From Megasphaera massiliensis (lineage in GTDB: Bacteria > Bacillota > Negativicutes > Veillonellales > Megasphaeraceae): a stretch of DNA of 64,000 bases. The translations under genes and the position numbers were made by a program. Positions 45,024 to 53,600 of the stretch are shown piece after piece. Each line of letters opens with the position of its first letter. The stretch's first letter is position 1. The DNA is taken from contig NZ_HF954537.1 of NCBI RefSeq assembly GCF_000455225.1, positions 100,558-164,557 of the forward strand. The letters run 5' to 3'. Under the pieces are notes generated by a model. That model searched no databases. It was not told where the DNA came from and was given only the letters and a program-made list of their open reading frames with translations.

Positions 45024-45829
45024 GAAAGAACTCCTTCCAAGCGGATGAAGAGATAGACGTAAGATAAGAGCATCAGGAGCAGCACGCCCGTAGCCGGTGA
45101 CAAGGAACGCCTTTTTCCCTCATCATAGACTTGGTATTCGCCGGTGAAACCGCGGCAGCGCATGGCTTCGTAGAGGTCCTGAGAGAGGCGCTGCGACTTT
45201 TGCAGCATCATGCCGGCGACGCCGCTGAGGGCCGCTTTTTTATCGGGATTATGGCCGACGGAGCGCAGTTTCAGGGCCGTCAAGAGTTCTGCCGATTCTT
45301 GGCCGAGGATGGCGATGTAGCGTAAGGTCGTATCCAAGATGAAAATGACCAGCGACGGAACGTGAAAGGCCTTGAGGGCGGCCGTCAGTTTGTGCCACGA
45401 CACGTTTTGCTGAAGGAGCATCAGACAGAGGACGGTGAGACAGGTTTTACAGGGCAGGAGAAAGACGTGGCGTCCGTTGCCGAGAAAAAAGGCCGGGGTG
45501 ACGATGACGGCACAGACGGCGGAAGCGGCAAGGGCTGCCGCCAAGGTCGTGCGCAGCTCACGTCCCGGATGGAAGGCCAGGAGGACCAATTCACCGGCCA
45601 GGACAGCCCAGAGAAAGGCCATGGTCCGACAGAGGACGATGAGGAGAATCATGAGTAAGGTCGTCAGCAAGGCCGGACCGGCACCGACGGACCATCGCGA
45701 CGGGCCGTGCTGTTGGCGCAGGGCCTTCAATATAGAAACTAAGCGCAGGAGAGAGCGGGAAATGAAATAATCCCGGTCACGGCCGGGATTATAAATTTCT
45801 TCACGCTGCGCCCATTCGGGGAGTTTCAT
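45020..45829 (-). CDS. cbiQ: Cobalt/nickel ECF transporter transmembrane protein
   Basis: 269-residue T-component of an ECF transporter with about five transmembrane segments. The coupling segment near the C terminus has two short A-R-G-type motifs represented by ALKLRSVG and AMRCRGFTG, the contact sites for the ATPase. It sits between cbiM and cbiO (12 base gap and four base overlap), the standard order. Confidence 0.92.
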   Translation of the reverse strand: MKLPEWAQREEIYNPGRDRDYFISRSLLRLVSILKALRQQHGPSRWSVGAGPALLTTLLMILLIVLCRTMAFLWAVLAGELVLLAFHPGRELRTTLAAALAASAVCAVIVTPAFFLGNGRHVFLLPCKTCLTVLCLMLLQQNVSWHKLTAALKAFHVPSLVIFILDTTLRYIAILGQESAELLTALKLRSVGHNPDKKAALSGVAGMMLQKSQRLSQDLYEAMRCRGFTGEYQVYDEGKRRSLSPATGVLLLMLLSYVYLFIRLEGVLS

Positions 45830-45841
45830 CGTTTAGGCCTC

Positions 45842-46846
45842 CTAATGCTGAGATGGTGTGTCAAAGGACGGCTTGGCCGGCAGGAAGGACGCGATGACTT
45901 TAAAGATGATGATCAACAGGGCCGTGCCGACGAGGGCGGAAATGATGTAGCCTAAAACGTCGGGGAGCCCTGCAATGGCATAGTCCGGCATGAGGACATC
46001 GAAGGAGAAGCCGTTTTCCATACCGGCCGGCGTATAGCCTAAGGCCGAGCCGAAGAAATCCGTTTCTGCCAGTTCTTCCGCATCCCATTCGCCCCAAGCC
46101 GTACCGGCAGCTAAGAGCCCTAAAGGCGTGGCCAAAATGAGGGCAGCCAAGAGTCCGAACAAGGATTTACTCGACGAGGCCGGAGCCGACATATGAAATA
46201 AAGCGGGCGATGTCTTTTTGAGGTAGGCCAGGACACCTGTCGTGAAGATGACTTCAGCCAAACCGAAAATCGTGATATGGCCGATCATCATGGCCGGAAT
46301 GGAAATGGACAGAGGGTACGGGCAGTATAATGCCTGACCGGCGGCATCGGTGAAGAGCAATGGCTGGATGCCGAATTCAACGGCAGCGCAGAAGGCGGCG
46401 ACGTTGATGCCGACATAAGAGCCGATACCGGCAGCGATGATATCCGAAGAGATGAGTTTTTTTACGCCGTGATAGACGAAATATCCCGTAAAGGGCAAGG
46501 CAAAGGCTATGTTGAAACTGTTGGCGCCAAAGGCTAAGATGCCGCCGTCGCCAAAGAAGAGGGCTTGGATGAGAAGGGCCACACTGACAGAGAGACAGGC
46601 CGCGTAGGGGCCGAGGAGGATGGCGATGAGCGTGCCGCCGACGGCATGACCCGTCGTACCGCCCGGAAGGGGAACGTTGAACATCATGGCCAAGAAGGAA
46701 AAAGCCGCAGCGACGCCGAGGAGGGGCAGCTTTTCACGAGGGACCGTTTCCTTGACCTTGCGGATCGACAGCAGCCAGATCGGAACCATGACCGCCCCCA
46801 GGACGCCGCACGTCGAAGGGCTCAGATAATTCTCAGGGATATGCAT
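45842..46846 (-). CDS. cbiM: Cobalt/nickel ECF substrate-binding protein CbiM with fused CbiN/NikN-like C terminus
   Basis: 334-residue S-component for Co2+ or Ni2+. The mature start MHIPENYLSP fits the family, where the N-terminal Met-His binds the metal. For that reason I set the start at 46846 rather than seven codons earlier. NVPLPGGTTGHAVGGTL and ANSFNIAFALPFTG are CbiM landmarks. The last 100 residues hold two further membrane segments around a periplasmic loop ending in PDYAIAGLPDVLGYIISALVG, resembling CbiN/NikN fused to the C terminus. Cobalt is plausible if the cell makes B12, but nickel cannot be excluded. No cobalamin or NiCo riboswitch was recognised upstream. Confidence 0.92.
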   Translation of the reverse strand: MHIPENYLSPSTCGVLGAVMVPIWLLSIRKVKETVPREKLPLLGVAAAFSFLAMMFNVPLPGGTTGHAVGGTLIAILLGPYAACLSVSVALLIQALFFGDGGILAFGANSFNIAFALPFTGYFVYHGVKKLISSDIIAAGIGSYVGINVAAFCAAVEFGIQPLLFTDAAGQALYCPYPLSISIPAMMIGHITIFGLAEVIFTTGVLAYLKKTSPALFHMSAPASSSKSLFGLLAALILATPLGLLAAGTAWGEWDAEELAETDFFGSALGYTPAGMENGFSFDVLMPDYAIAGLPDVLGYIISALVGTALLIIIFKVIASFLPAKPSFDTPSQH

Positions 46847-47079
46847 TGATAATGACCTCTTTTCCACGAATAGTTTAATATAGTATTATTTTACTGAAAA
46901 AAAGGAAGAAATATAAGCCCATAGGGGGGATACAAATTTCCTCTTCTTCTTTCCCTGTAGCCGCGAAGTCTTGAAGTATGGTATAATTTACTTAAAAGTA
47001 TTTTAGTCGGAAAGGAATGAGTCATAAATTTCCGACTAAAAATAATATGACTAAAATAAATCTGAGTAAAGGAGAAAAT

Positions 47080-48456
47080 ATGTTTATTGGCAGACAGGAT
47101 GAATTAGAGAAATTGGCGGAAATGTACCATTCAGATCAACAAGAAGTCGTCCTTATTTATGGCAGACGCCGCGTAGGGAAAAGTGAGTTGATAAAACAAT
47201 TTTTGCAAGGCTGTCAGACAAAAGGACTGTACTATCAGTGTAAGCGAACGACGGAGATGAATAATACCGAGAGCTTATCGGCTTTGTTTTCCGAAATATA
47301 TGGCTATCCGCCGCTGTCTTTTGACAGTTTTGAAGCTTTGTTGGATTTTTTCTTTCAACAGGCTTGTCGGGAAAAGAGTGTACTTGTTTTGGATGAATAT
47401 CCCTATTTACGTCAGACCGTAAAAGGCCTTGACAGCATCATTCAGGCGATGATTGACAAATATCACGGCCAATCGCAGTTAAAATTAATCCTTTGCGGTT
47501 CCTTCGTGGACACGATGAAATCCTTATTATTGGAAGAAAATCCACTGTACGGCCGATTGACCATGACGATTCATTTGCATCCCATGGACTATTTTGAAAC
47601 AGCGCAGTTCTATCCTTCATTTTCTCCCGTCGATAAGATTCGCTTGTACAGTGTTTTTGGCGGCATTCCTTACTATAACCGGCTTGTCGATGAGACTACG
47701 AGCGTTCGTGACAATATTCTTCGCCTTCTCGTTGTACCGGGTGCGCGGTTAGAAAATGAGGTTCAAATGTATTTATTGGGAGAATTGGGGAAATTTGTCA
47801 ATGCTAATGAAGCCTTTGAAGCCTTAGCGCGAGGTTTTCGGCGGTATAAGGATATTTTGTCCCAATCTCATATTTCCAGCAGCCCGGTACTGGCTGAGGT
47901 ATTGAAACGACTGATTTTGATGGAACTGGTGGAAAAGACGGCTCCTATTAATGATGCTCAAAATGCGAAAAAAACCAGCTATCATATTTCAGATAATATG
48001 GCTGGCTTCTATTACCGATATCTTTTCCGATATAGTTCACAGCGGCGTATTATGTCGCCTGATGCCTTTTATGATCGATATATTGACACTGATTTTGAAG
48101 AACAGCTTGTTCCGCATTGTTTTGAAGATATTTGTCGTCAATTCCTTATCCGAAAAAATAGAAGGGGAGAGCTGCCCGAAATATTCGATGCCATTGGCCG
48201 CTACTATTATGATTTACCGAAAGAACATCGTAATGGCGAATTCGATGTCGTAACCCATGACCGGAAAGGATACATCTTTTATGAAGCGAAATTTCGTCAG
48301 TCTCCATTGACGGACGCCATGATAGAAGAGGAGATACGACAGGTACAGCAGACGGGGTTAGCCTGCTATCAATACGGATTTTTTTCCCGTTCCGGCTATC
48401 AAGTTACGCCCCGACCGGACGTTGTTCTCTATCGCTTAGATGATTTGTTTGAATAA
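47080..48456 (+). CDS. AAA ATPase with C-terminal DUF234/nuclease-like domain
   Basis: 458-residue protein of the archaeal-type ATPase family found also in many anaerobic bacteria. The N-terminal P-loop domain begins MFIGRQDELEKL and has Walker A YGRRRVGKSEL and Walker B VLVLDEYPYL, followed by a sensor-like ILCGSFVDTMKSL. A winged-helix part follows (about 270-340). The C-terminal segment has GEFDVVTHDRKG and FYEAKF, a D...ExK arrangement like PD-(D/E)XK nucleases and DUF234. ATG 47080 follows AAAGGAG. The DNA is more AT-rich than its neighbours. The function of the family is not established. Confidence 0.85.
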   Translation: MFIGRQDELEKLAEMYHSDQQEVVLIYGRRRVGKSELIKQFLQGCQTKGLYYQCKRTTEMNNTESLSALFSEIYGYPPLSFDSFEALLDFFFQQACREKSVLVLDEYPYLRQTVKGLDSIIQAMIDKYHGQSQLKLILCGSFVDTMKSLLLEENPLYGRLTMTIHLHPMDYFETAQFYPSFSPVDKIRLYSVFGGIPYYNRLVDETTSVRDNILRLLVVPGARLENEVQMYLLGELGKFVNANEAFEALARGFRRYKDILSQSHISSSPVLAEVLKRLILMELVEKTAPINDAQNAKKTSYHISDNMAGFYYRYLFRYSSQRRIMSPDAFYDRYIDTDFEEQLVPHCFEDICRQFLIRKNRRGELPEIFDAIGRYYYDLPKEHRNGEFDVVTHDRKGYIFYEAKFRQSPLTDAMIEEEIRQVQQTGLACYQYGFFSRSGYQVTPRPDVVLYRLDDLFE

Positions 48457-48491
48457 GGTGGTTCTAGTTTGGGGCGGGGATCAACTTTTTC

Positions 48492-48520
48492 TTGTACCTC
48501 AGGAACTTTTGCGTTACAAT
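48492..48520 (+). promoter_or_regulatory. Promoter of tRNA-Ala
   Basis: TTGTAC (48492-48497) and TACAAT (48515-48520), spacer 17. The predicted start is about five bases before the mature tRNA. Confidence 0.75.
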
Positions 48521-48531
48521 AAGGACGTATT

Positions 48532-48607
48532 GGGGCATTAGCTCAGCTGGGAGAGCGCAAGGTTCGCAATCTTGAGGTCAGGGGTTCGATCCCCCTATGC
48601 TCCACCA
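48532..48607 (+). tRNA. tRNA-Ala (anticodon CGC)
   Basis: 76-nt tRNA with encoded CCA. The acceptor GGGGCAT / ATGCTCC is followed by A-CCA. The D-arm is GCTCAGCTGGGAGAGC. The anticodon stem is CAAGG / TCTTG with loop TTCGCAA, giving anticodon CGC for codon GCG. The T-arm is AGGGGTTCGATCCCCCT. The G-C-rich acceptor fits alanine identity. Confidence 0.95.
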
Positions 48608-48620
48608 ATTTGAAAGACCA

Positions 48621-48657
48621 TACCCACGCAGCCGGGAAGCCGCGCGGGTGTTTTTTT
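48621..48657 (+). terminator. Intrinsic terminator after tRNA-Ala
   Basis: ACCC-CGC-GC paired with GC-GCG-GGGT (about 48622-48649) and seven T at 48651-48657. Confidence 0.8.
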
Positions 48658-48715
48658 ACGGTGTCCGTGCCGTCCTTTTCGCCGTCTTTTAGGCGACAGA
48701 AAGTGAGTACAGACG

Positions 48716-49438
48716 ATGATCGATTATCATGAAATTTTATCCCGTATGAATCCGAACCAGCGGATCAACTACGATACGGTGTACCAGAAGATGGCCAAGC
48801 GCTGGCAGCAGGACGGCGTCAAGCCGCGGATTCTGCTCCACTCCTGCTGCGGTCCCTGCAGTACGGCCGTCTTGGATCGCCTGGTTGAGGTTTCCGACGT
48901 GACGGTCTATTTTTTTAATCCCAACATTCATCCCGAAGCGGAATATAAGCGGCGGGAATGGGTGCAGAAAGAGTTCATTGCCGAATATAATGAAAAAACG
49001 GGCCACGACGTTCACTTCTTGGCCGCCCCATATGAGCCTAAATCTTATTTTGAAGCCGTAAAAGGCCTGGAAGACGAGCCGGAAGGCGGCGCCCGCTGCC
49101 GCGTTTGTTTTGAGCAGCGCATGAAGGCCGCTGCCGAAAAGATGAAGGAACTCGACTTCGATTACTTCACGACGACCTTGACCGTCAGCCCTCATAAAAA
49201 TTCGCAGGTCATCAATGACGTCGGCCGCGAGATTGAAGCAGCATACGGGATTTCCTACTTGCCTACGGACTTTAAGAAGGGCAACGGCTTTCTGACCTCG
49301 ACTAAGATGGCCGAAGCCTACGGACTCTATCGCCAGCCTTACTGCGGCTGTATCTTCGGTGCCCGCAGTCAAGGCCTCGATTTAGAAGAGGTCCGCAAAG
49401 ATGCCGAAGCCTTTTTGGCGGATAAAGAAGGGCGGTGA
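48716..49438 (+). CDS. queH: Epoxyqueuosine reductase QueH
   Basis: Last step of queuosine synthesis, reduction of epoxyqueuosine in tRNA, by the QueH family, which is unrelated to QueG. The 240-residue protein has the paired cysteines of the family: LLHSCCGPCS (C44, C45, C48), RCRVCFEQRM near residue 125, and QPYCGC near 202. These bind an iron-sulfur cluster and iron. The PYEPKSYFEAVKG and TTTLTVSPHKNSQVIN blocks are typical. It is followed four bases later by an esterase gene. Confidence 0.94.
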   Translation: MIDYHEILSRMNPNQRINYDTVYQKMAKRWQQDGVKPRILLHSCCGPCSTAVLDRLVEVSDVTVYFFNPNIHPEAEYKRREWVQKEFIAEYNEKTGHDVHFLAAPYEPKSYFEAVKGLEDEPEGGARCRVCFEQRMKAAAEKMKELDFDYFTTTLTVSPHKNSQVINDVGREIEAAYGISYLPTDFKKGNGFLTSTKMAEAYGLYRQPYCGCIFGARSQGLDLEEVRKDAEAFLADKEGR

Positions 49439-49442
49439 GACA

Positions 49443-50150
49443 GTGGAGAAACATTTCTTTTCCGTTGCCGGCAGAGACGGCGTTCTCTATGAAGGGGCAT
49501 CGCCGTCGTATCTGCTGATCCAGCCCGTCGACGAACCGGATAAAGCGGCGTTGGACAAAGAAGTGCAGGCCCTTGTCGATGCCGTGGACGTGCCTTTTTC
49601 CTTACTGGCCTTTTCCGTGGCTGAGCCTTATGAAGAATTGTCCCCCTGGGACGCGCCGCCGGTCTTTGGCAATACTGCCTTTGGGCACGGTGCAGGAGAA
49701 ACATTGTCCTTTATCGAAAAAGAGCTCGTCCCGAAGGCAATCGAAGAATACGGACTGCCTCAAGAGCTGCCTATCATCTTAGGCGGCTATTCCTTGGCCG
49801 GACTCTTCGCACTGTGGACGGCGTGGCAGACTGATGCCTTTTCAGCCATTGCTGCCGCGTCGCCGTCGGTTTGGTTCCCTCATTGGTCGGACTATGCCCG
49901 GCAGGACCGACCTAAGACGAAGGCTGTCTACCTCAGCCTCGGCGATCGAGAATGGCGGACCCGTAATACCGTCATGGCCACCGTCAAAGACTCCATCTGC
50001 AGCCACTATGAGTATCTGAAATCGCTCGGAGGACTGGAAGCCGCGCTCGAATGGAATAAAGGCAATCACTTCCAACATACGGATAAGCGCTGTGCCAAAG
50101 CCTTTGCCTGGTGTTTGACAACCTTGTCCAAAATAGGCGCAGGAAAATGA
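49443..50150 (+). CDS. Alpha/beta-hydrolase-fold esterase
   Basis: 235-residue cytoplasmic protein similar to the IroE/Fes-like putative esterase group. The nucleophile is S117 in GGYSLAG, followed by AAASPSVWFP, and a histidine in GNHFQH near the end completes the likely triad. The same fold is used for siderophore ester and small acyl-ester hydrolysis, but no siderophore genes are near. GTG 49443 is used with GGTGAG upstream; longer starts overlap queH. It is probably co-transcribed with queH. Confidence 0.82.
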   Translation: MEKHFFSVAGRDGVLYEGASPSYLLIQPVDEPDKAALDKEVQALVDAVDVPFSLLAFSVAEPYEELSPWDAPPVFGNTAFGHGAGETLSFIEKELVPKAIEEYGLPQELPIILGGYSLAGLFALWTAWQTDAFSAIAAASPSVWFPHWSDYARQDRPKTKAVYLSLGDREWRTRNTVMATVKDSICSHYEYLKSLGGLEAALEWNKGNHFQHTDKRCAKAFAWCLTTLSKIGAGK

Positions 50151-50243
50151 GGTGCGTGGCCTTTTATTTTGGTATGGAGTGCCCTGAACGGCGACCGTTT
50201 TAAATTTTCTGTCTGTGAAAGACAATCAAAAAGTGAATACCTG

Positions 50244-50280
50244 ATTCCCGATAGTAACGATAGCTGTCGGGGATTTTTTT
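50244..50280 (+). terminator. Intrinsic terminator after the queH-esterase unit
   Basis: ATTCCCGATAG (50244-50254) / CTGTCGGGGAT (50264-50274), with G-U pairs, followed by seven T. Confidence 0.85.
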
Positions 50281-50412
50281 TGAAAATTACAATAAAGGTC
50301 ATGATCGTCGATGCCGGTCCTACGACGGAACGTAGCCACGACGGGAGCTTGTGGTTTCAGTTGGCGCTTCCATTAAGGGAAATAAGGGAAACAATTGAAT
50401 ACATAAACTATT

Positions 50413-50456
50413 ATCCCCGATATCAGGCGGAATATCTTGATATCGGGGATTTTTTC
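50413..50456 (+). terminator. Second terminator-like hairpin, upstream of the autotransporter
   Basis: ATCCCCGATATCA (50413-50425) / TGATATCGGGGAT (50438-50450), a perfect 13-bp stem with T6. It lies about 140 bases after another terminator, with no gene between, which may mean a small RNA is made here. Confidence 0.75.
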
Positions 50457-50527
50457 GTTCAAAAAAATACATATATCACAGCAACTTATCGATAAATTGA
50501 TCGTATAAACATAAAACTTACACATAT

Positions 50528-50575
50528 TATACAGATAAATGACTGTTCTATTACATAAGTATATAGATAAATGAC
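50528..50575. repeat. Two 16-bp direct repeats with 32-bp period upstream of the autotransporter
   Basis: TATACAGATAAATGAC at 50528-50543 and TATATAGATAAATGAC at 50560-50575 differ in one base. Centre-to-centre distance is 32 bp, three helical turns, so a regulator could bind both on one face. The second copy lies just upstream of a possible TATACT -10 at 50587-50592. Confidence 0.7.
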
Positions 50576-50640
50576 CAAAAGTAATTTATACTTGAATAAA
50601 ATGAATGATTTTCGGATTTTTTATGTTTGGAGAGGATACG

Positions 50641-53600
50641 ATGAAAACGGAGAAACGGAATGTATTACGCGCTTGTATTTTGACCATGCTGCTGGCCATG
50701 CCCGTGGCCGGTTCCTATGCCAGTACCTCCCTTTGGACGGGGGGAGAGGAGATATCGGGTGAATATACCCTTCCTCCTTGGCGCTATGGGGTTACGGTGG
50801 ATAAGGCTGAAGAAATAGTCCGGGCTGCAAGTGATGTGGAAATCCATAACAACGATAATAGCGACAGTTGGCCGATTATTGGTGCGAGTCGTCAAGACCA
50901 TAAGTCCTTTACCCTTGATATGGATGGACATACGCTTACTGCAGGAGAATATGGCAATTTTATTAATTTTTCTGGCGGAAATGATAATAAAGTTACGATT
51001 ACCAATGCCGACAATATAGTTAGTAACTTCCATAAGGTTTCTTCTATCTATTCTACGGGGGTGGGACAGAAAATTTCTCTTGATGCGAAAAACAATATTG
51101 AATTTAATAAGGTTGAAAATAATAATGAGTATTCCCCGCTTTTTATTCGAGATAAAGGGAGTGTTCTTTCTCTATCGGCAGGGAAGGATTTCGTTGTAAA
51201 CAATGGCAGCATGAGTTTTATAATAGAGCTTAAAAAGGCGGGAACGGCGAATATACATGCTAATCACGATGTGATATTGAATCAGGAGTATGGTCAGAAT
51301 CCAAAGTATGGTACGAATCAGATGATTCACGCGGAGAATCAGAGTCAAGTGAGCCTATCTGCCGATAATGATATCCACTTCAATAATAAAGGTGTGAATC
51401 GTGTTGTATTTGGTAAGAATAAAGCAGAAGTCAATTTGGTGGCCGGGAACGATATTATCTATAATAATCAGAAGGAAAATGCGAACCCTGTTCATGTTTT
51501 AGAATCTGGAAGCAAGGCCTCTATCAAGTCCGGACATGATATTATTCTGAAAGATGTTCCGTCGGTAAACATGTTTGACCTTAAGGAGGGGGCGTCTGTC
51601 ACGGTAGGAGCCGGAAATGATATTTCCGTCAGTACCAAGGCCGGACAATCTGTCAGTCTGATTGATACCGATGAGCGCAGTACGGCGAATATCACGGCCG
51701 GTAACGATATGATCTTAGATATCGGTGTAGCCGCACCTGTCGTTCATGCCAAGGGCACGGTGAATTTGAAAGCCGGCAACGATATGACTCTTTCGACGAC
51801 CGGAGCAGATGATAGAAATCCGAAAATTGCCAATCTGTATGCCGATGGCGAAAAGGCTGTGATTACGGCTAAGGCTACCGAAGGGACGCTGACTATCTCT
51901 AATAACGGGGCTGTTGGGGTATATGCTAATAATGGCGGTAAAATTACCCTCGGAGGAAAGGTTGACATGGATACGGGAGATGGCGCCGTAGTTATCGATG
52001 GAGGAACGATTTCCTTTACCGGCCCATCTCTGAAGCTTACGAGTAGTGACGTAGGACTTAATGCCGATGAGGGTACGATTACGCTTGACGGGGCTGCTGA
52101 TGTGGAGGCCGTCGACGGAGCTATTGCTCAAAACGGCGGAAGCCTTCTCTTTAAAAGGCCTTTGACCGTACGCAGTACGGATACCGGCCTTGTAGCTTAC
52201 AGAGATAATAGTAGTATTACTGTCGAAGGTGAAGCTGTCCTGAATGGCTTAGACGGAGTCATTGCTAAAAATGGCGGAGCGGTTCTCTTTAAGGGTCCTT
52301 TGACGATCACCAGCACGGCAACGGGGCTTACGGCCGATGAAGGAAGAATCACTATCGACGGGGCAGCTGTCCTTACTGCAGCCGACGGAGCTATCGCTGA
52401 ATATGGCGGAACTCTCCTCTTTAACGGGCCCTTGACCGTTAATAGCACTGTGACAGGACTTATGGCTGACGGCAGTAATATCATCGTCGGTAGAGAAGCC
52501 GCCTTGAATGGCGCTGATGGCGCCGTTGCTCAAAATGGCGGTACCATCACTTTCAATGGACCTTTGACGATTCGCAGTAGCGGCACGGCTTTACATGCTG
52601 TCGACGGCGGCGTCATCGAGGCGACCGCAGAGGATGCGGCTAAATACATTAAAGGCAATATCGTGGCCGATGATGGTACTATTTCTCTCGACTTGAATAA
52701 GGTCGGCTCGTACCTGACCGGGACGACGACCGTGTCTGACAGCGCGGCCCTTTCTCGTTCCTCTTATCGCAATCGAGCCGCAGACGGCACCGATGAAAGC
52801 ACGGGAACGCTGGACTTGAATCTTGGGACGGGAACCGTTTGGAATGTGACCGGCGACAGCTCCCTGACTAACCTTACCAATAACGGCACCGTCAATATGA
52901 GAGACAGCAGCCGGACCGGTCAGCAGTTAACCGTCAATACCCTCTCCGGCACGGGCACACTGGCCATGGATTTGGACTGGCTGTCCAATCAGGGGGCTAA
53001 GAATGCTACGGCCAACAGCGATTATGTAACCGTGACCGACAGTGCCACGGGAACGCAGAATGTCGTTGCTGATTCGTCGGCCATGAACCTCGATAAGATG
53101 GGGGTTAATGATCGTTTGTATGTAGCGACGTTGAATAACAGCGACGCCGTCCTCACCAGTTCCATTCAGGGGCGCATCACCCATAAAGGTCATCTTTATG
53201 AGCCCGTTATCGGCCTCACCCACGAAACAACGAATGATACGACGGACTGGTACTTCACGGCTGTCGATAGGGTCGAAAGCAACGTCGTTCCGGCCGCCGA
53301 CGTACAGAATCGAGCCCTCTTCGACTTGGCGACGAATATGGATACCCTCAATAAACGACTCGGCGAAGCTCGTTATACTGATGGGGAAGATTCGGGCATG
53401 TGGGCCCGTTTGACCTATCGCCACCTCGGCCGTGACAGCTATGATGGTCACAGCAACCGCTTTGAACTGGGCTTCGACGGCGTAGATCAGAGAGAGGATG
53501 GAAGTACCCTTCGTCAGGGTCTTTCCTTCAGCTACCTTCGCAGCCAAACCTCCTTTACCGAAGGGCAGGGCAAGTACAAGGGCTACACGGGCAGCTTCTA

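Larger units (their letters stand above)
50281..50640. other. Intergenic region with a second terminator and AT-rich upstream segment
   Basis: This 360-base region holds no supported gene. 50281-50408 is a non-coding stretch of ordinary composition. It is followed by a second terminator-like hairpin (50413-50456). From about 50460 to the autotransporter start the DNA is very AT-rich and carries a 16-bp direct repeat. Confidence 0.6.

Noticed and set aside
46847..47079. Cobalamin or NiCo riboswitch upstream of cbiM
   Set aside because: I looked for the B12-box and NiCo-type repeats on the minus strand and found none; the region is short and AT-rich.
50169..50495. 108-codon open frame in the region before the autotransporter
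   Set aside because: It passes through two terminator hairpins and has no start signal or motif.
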